This document shows positions 14,615 to 15,510 of a stretch of DNA of 15,510 nt, piece after piece. A model generated the notes under the pieces. That model saw only the letters and a program-made list of their open reading frames with translations. It was not told where the DNA came from and searched no databases. The DNA comes from an uncultured Lachnospiraceae bacterium (lineage in GTDB: Bacteria; Bacillota; Clostridia; Lachnospirales; Lachnospiraceae), in NCBI GenBank assembly GCA_958405355.1, contig CATYEA010000020.1:1-15510 (forward strand), in the 5' to 3' direction. The position numbers were made by a program, and so were the translations under genes. Each line of letters begins with the position of its first letter. Position 1 is the stretch's first letter.

Positions 14615-15510
14615 AAAACAAAATTTTTATTTTAAATCATCCAATAAAGAGACAAAGGTCCACGGTATCTGTTGGGTACCGGAAGGTATGAAAGTGAGAG
14701 CAGTCCTCCAGATCGTTCATGGGATGGTAGAATTTGTGGACAGATATGATGATTTTGCACGGTTTTTGTGTGAACAGGGAATTGTCGTTGTCGGAGATGA
14801 CCATCTGGGGCACGGCGATTCGGTAGCGTCTCAGGAAGACTGGGGCTATTTTGGTGATAATGGTTTTGAGTGTATTGTCAATGATGTGCGTAAAATCCAG
14901 AAACAATTTAAAAAACGGTTTCCGGGGGTGCCTTATTATATTCTCGGACACAGCATGGGATCTTTCCTGACCAGGTATTTCCTGATTAAATACGGTAAAG
15001 AAGTGGACGGCGCTGTCATTATGGGTACAGGTTATCATTCGGTGCCTGTGGCTGTATTTGGCCGGGGGCTGACCCGTGTCCTGGCTGTTGTGAAGGGATG
15101 GAGATATCGAAGTACCTTTGTCAATAAGATGGCTTTTGGTTCCTATAATAAAGGTTTTGCTCCGTCCCGGACAGATTTTGATTGGATATCCCGGGACGAG
15201 GCAATGGTGGATGCCTATATAGCTGAGCCAAGATGTCAGTTTGTCTTTACCCTGAACGGTTATCATGAAATGTTTAAAGGGCTTGGCTTTATTGCAAAGA
15301 AGTCAAATGTTAAGAAAATGCCGAAAAATTTACCTGTACTTTTTGTTTCCGGCGGAGATGACCCGGTGGGTGACAGCGGACGAGGAGTCCAGAAGGTATA
15401 TGATATGTTTGTTCTGGCCGGAATGGAGGATTTGGATATTATCTTCTATGAGGGCGGTCGGCATGAAATTTTGAATGAGATTAACCGTAAAGAAGTTTAT
15501 GACGACCTGT
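14607..15510 (+). CDS. Alpha/beta hydrolase, lysophospholipase/monoacylglycerol lipase-like (3' end outside window)
   Basis: Serine hydrolase of the Hydrolase_4 (serine aminopeptidase S33-like) group, open to the end of the window with 301 residues visible. Family members usually have a little over 300 residues, so only a short tail should be missing. Seen: the oxyanion-region HGM (38-40), DHLGHGDS (65-72), the nucleophile elbow GHSMGS (Ser116), the acid in SGGDDPVG (Asp252) and the catalytic His in GGRHEILNE (His286). No signal peptide is present, so a cytoplasmic ester or monoglyceride hydrolase is likely; the substrate is not determined. ATG at 14607 overlaps the sirtuin stop by 8 bases, with GGGAGAGG (14593-14600) six bases upstream, indicating translational coupling. 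Confidence 0.88.
   Translation, partial: MIKKQNFYFKSSNKETKVHGICWVPEGMKVRAVLQIVHGMVEFVDRYDDFARFLCEQGIVVVGDDHLGHGDSVASQEDWGYFGDNGFECIVNDVRKIQKQFKKRFPGVPYYILGHSMGSFLTRYFLIKYGKEVDGAVIMGTGYHSVPVAVFGRGLTRVLAVVKGWRYRSTFVNKMAFGSYNKGFAPSRTDFDWISRDEAMVDAYIAEPRCQFVFTLNGYHEMFKGLGFIAKKSNVKKMPKNLPVLFVSGGDDPVGDSGRGVQKVYDMFVLAGMEDLDIIFYEGGRHEILNEINRKEVYDDL

Noticed and set aside
14637..15266. A 209-codon (-) frame at the right end
   Set aside because: It is antisense to the alpha/beta hydrolase, whose catalytic triad is complete on the (+) strand.

Overview
The window looks like chromosomal DNA from an anaerobic Firmicute of the Clostridia, probably a Lachnospiraceae-type gut bacterium. This rests on moderate GC content, strong AGGAGG-type ribosome binding sites, a guanine riboswitch with an intrinsic terminator, a tRNA-Leu without an encoded CCA, and the protein families present. 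The assignment is inference; no marker gene is present.

Layout, left to right. (1) 1-414 is the 3' end of a surface-protein gene with a membrane anchor. (2) 415-767 is a regulatory leader: a promoter, a guanine-class purine riboswitch and a terminator. (3) 768-5751 is a four-gene (+) operon for a BMP/NupABC-type nucleoside or purine ABC importer: lipoprotein, double ATPase and two permeases. A GC-rich hairpin follows the lipoprotein gene, and a 14-bp hairpin at 5761-5794 closes the operon. (4) On the (-) strand, 10386 down to 5816 is a two-gene unit: a duplicated helical metal-binding-type protein (DUF2935 family), then a 1218-residue six-cupredoxin multicopper oxidase resembling the manganese oxidase MnxG. 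(5) A (-) tRNA-Leu(CAG) with its own promoter and terminator, and a (-) cyclophilin gene. (6) From a divergent promoter pair at 11251-11317, a (+) operon-like run: a TPR protein with an unrecognised N-terminal domain, glycerol kinase, a sirtuin deacylase, and an alpha/beta hydrolase cut off by the window end.

How the parts fit. The importer is probably switched off when guanine is plentiful, so purine salvage follows supply. The hydrolase, glycerol kinase and sirtuin could link ester or monoglyceride hydrolysis to glycerol phosphorylation and protein deacylation, though only gene order suggests this.

The most unusual part is the oxidase unit. One complete set of copper ligands is split across domains 2 and 3, in an order reversed from laccases. 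The third double-domain module has lost its copper ligands, there is no signal peptide, and Cys clusters mark the module starts and the C-terminus. It sits in what looks like an anaerobe's genome, translationally close to a putative diiron-type partner. It is the best candidate here for an undescribed system.
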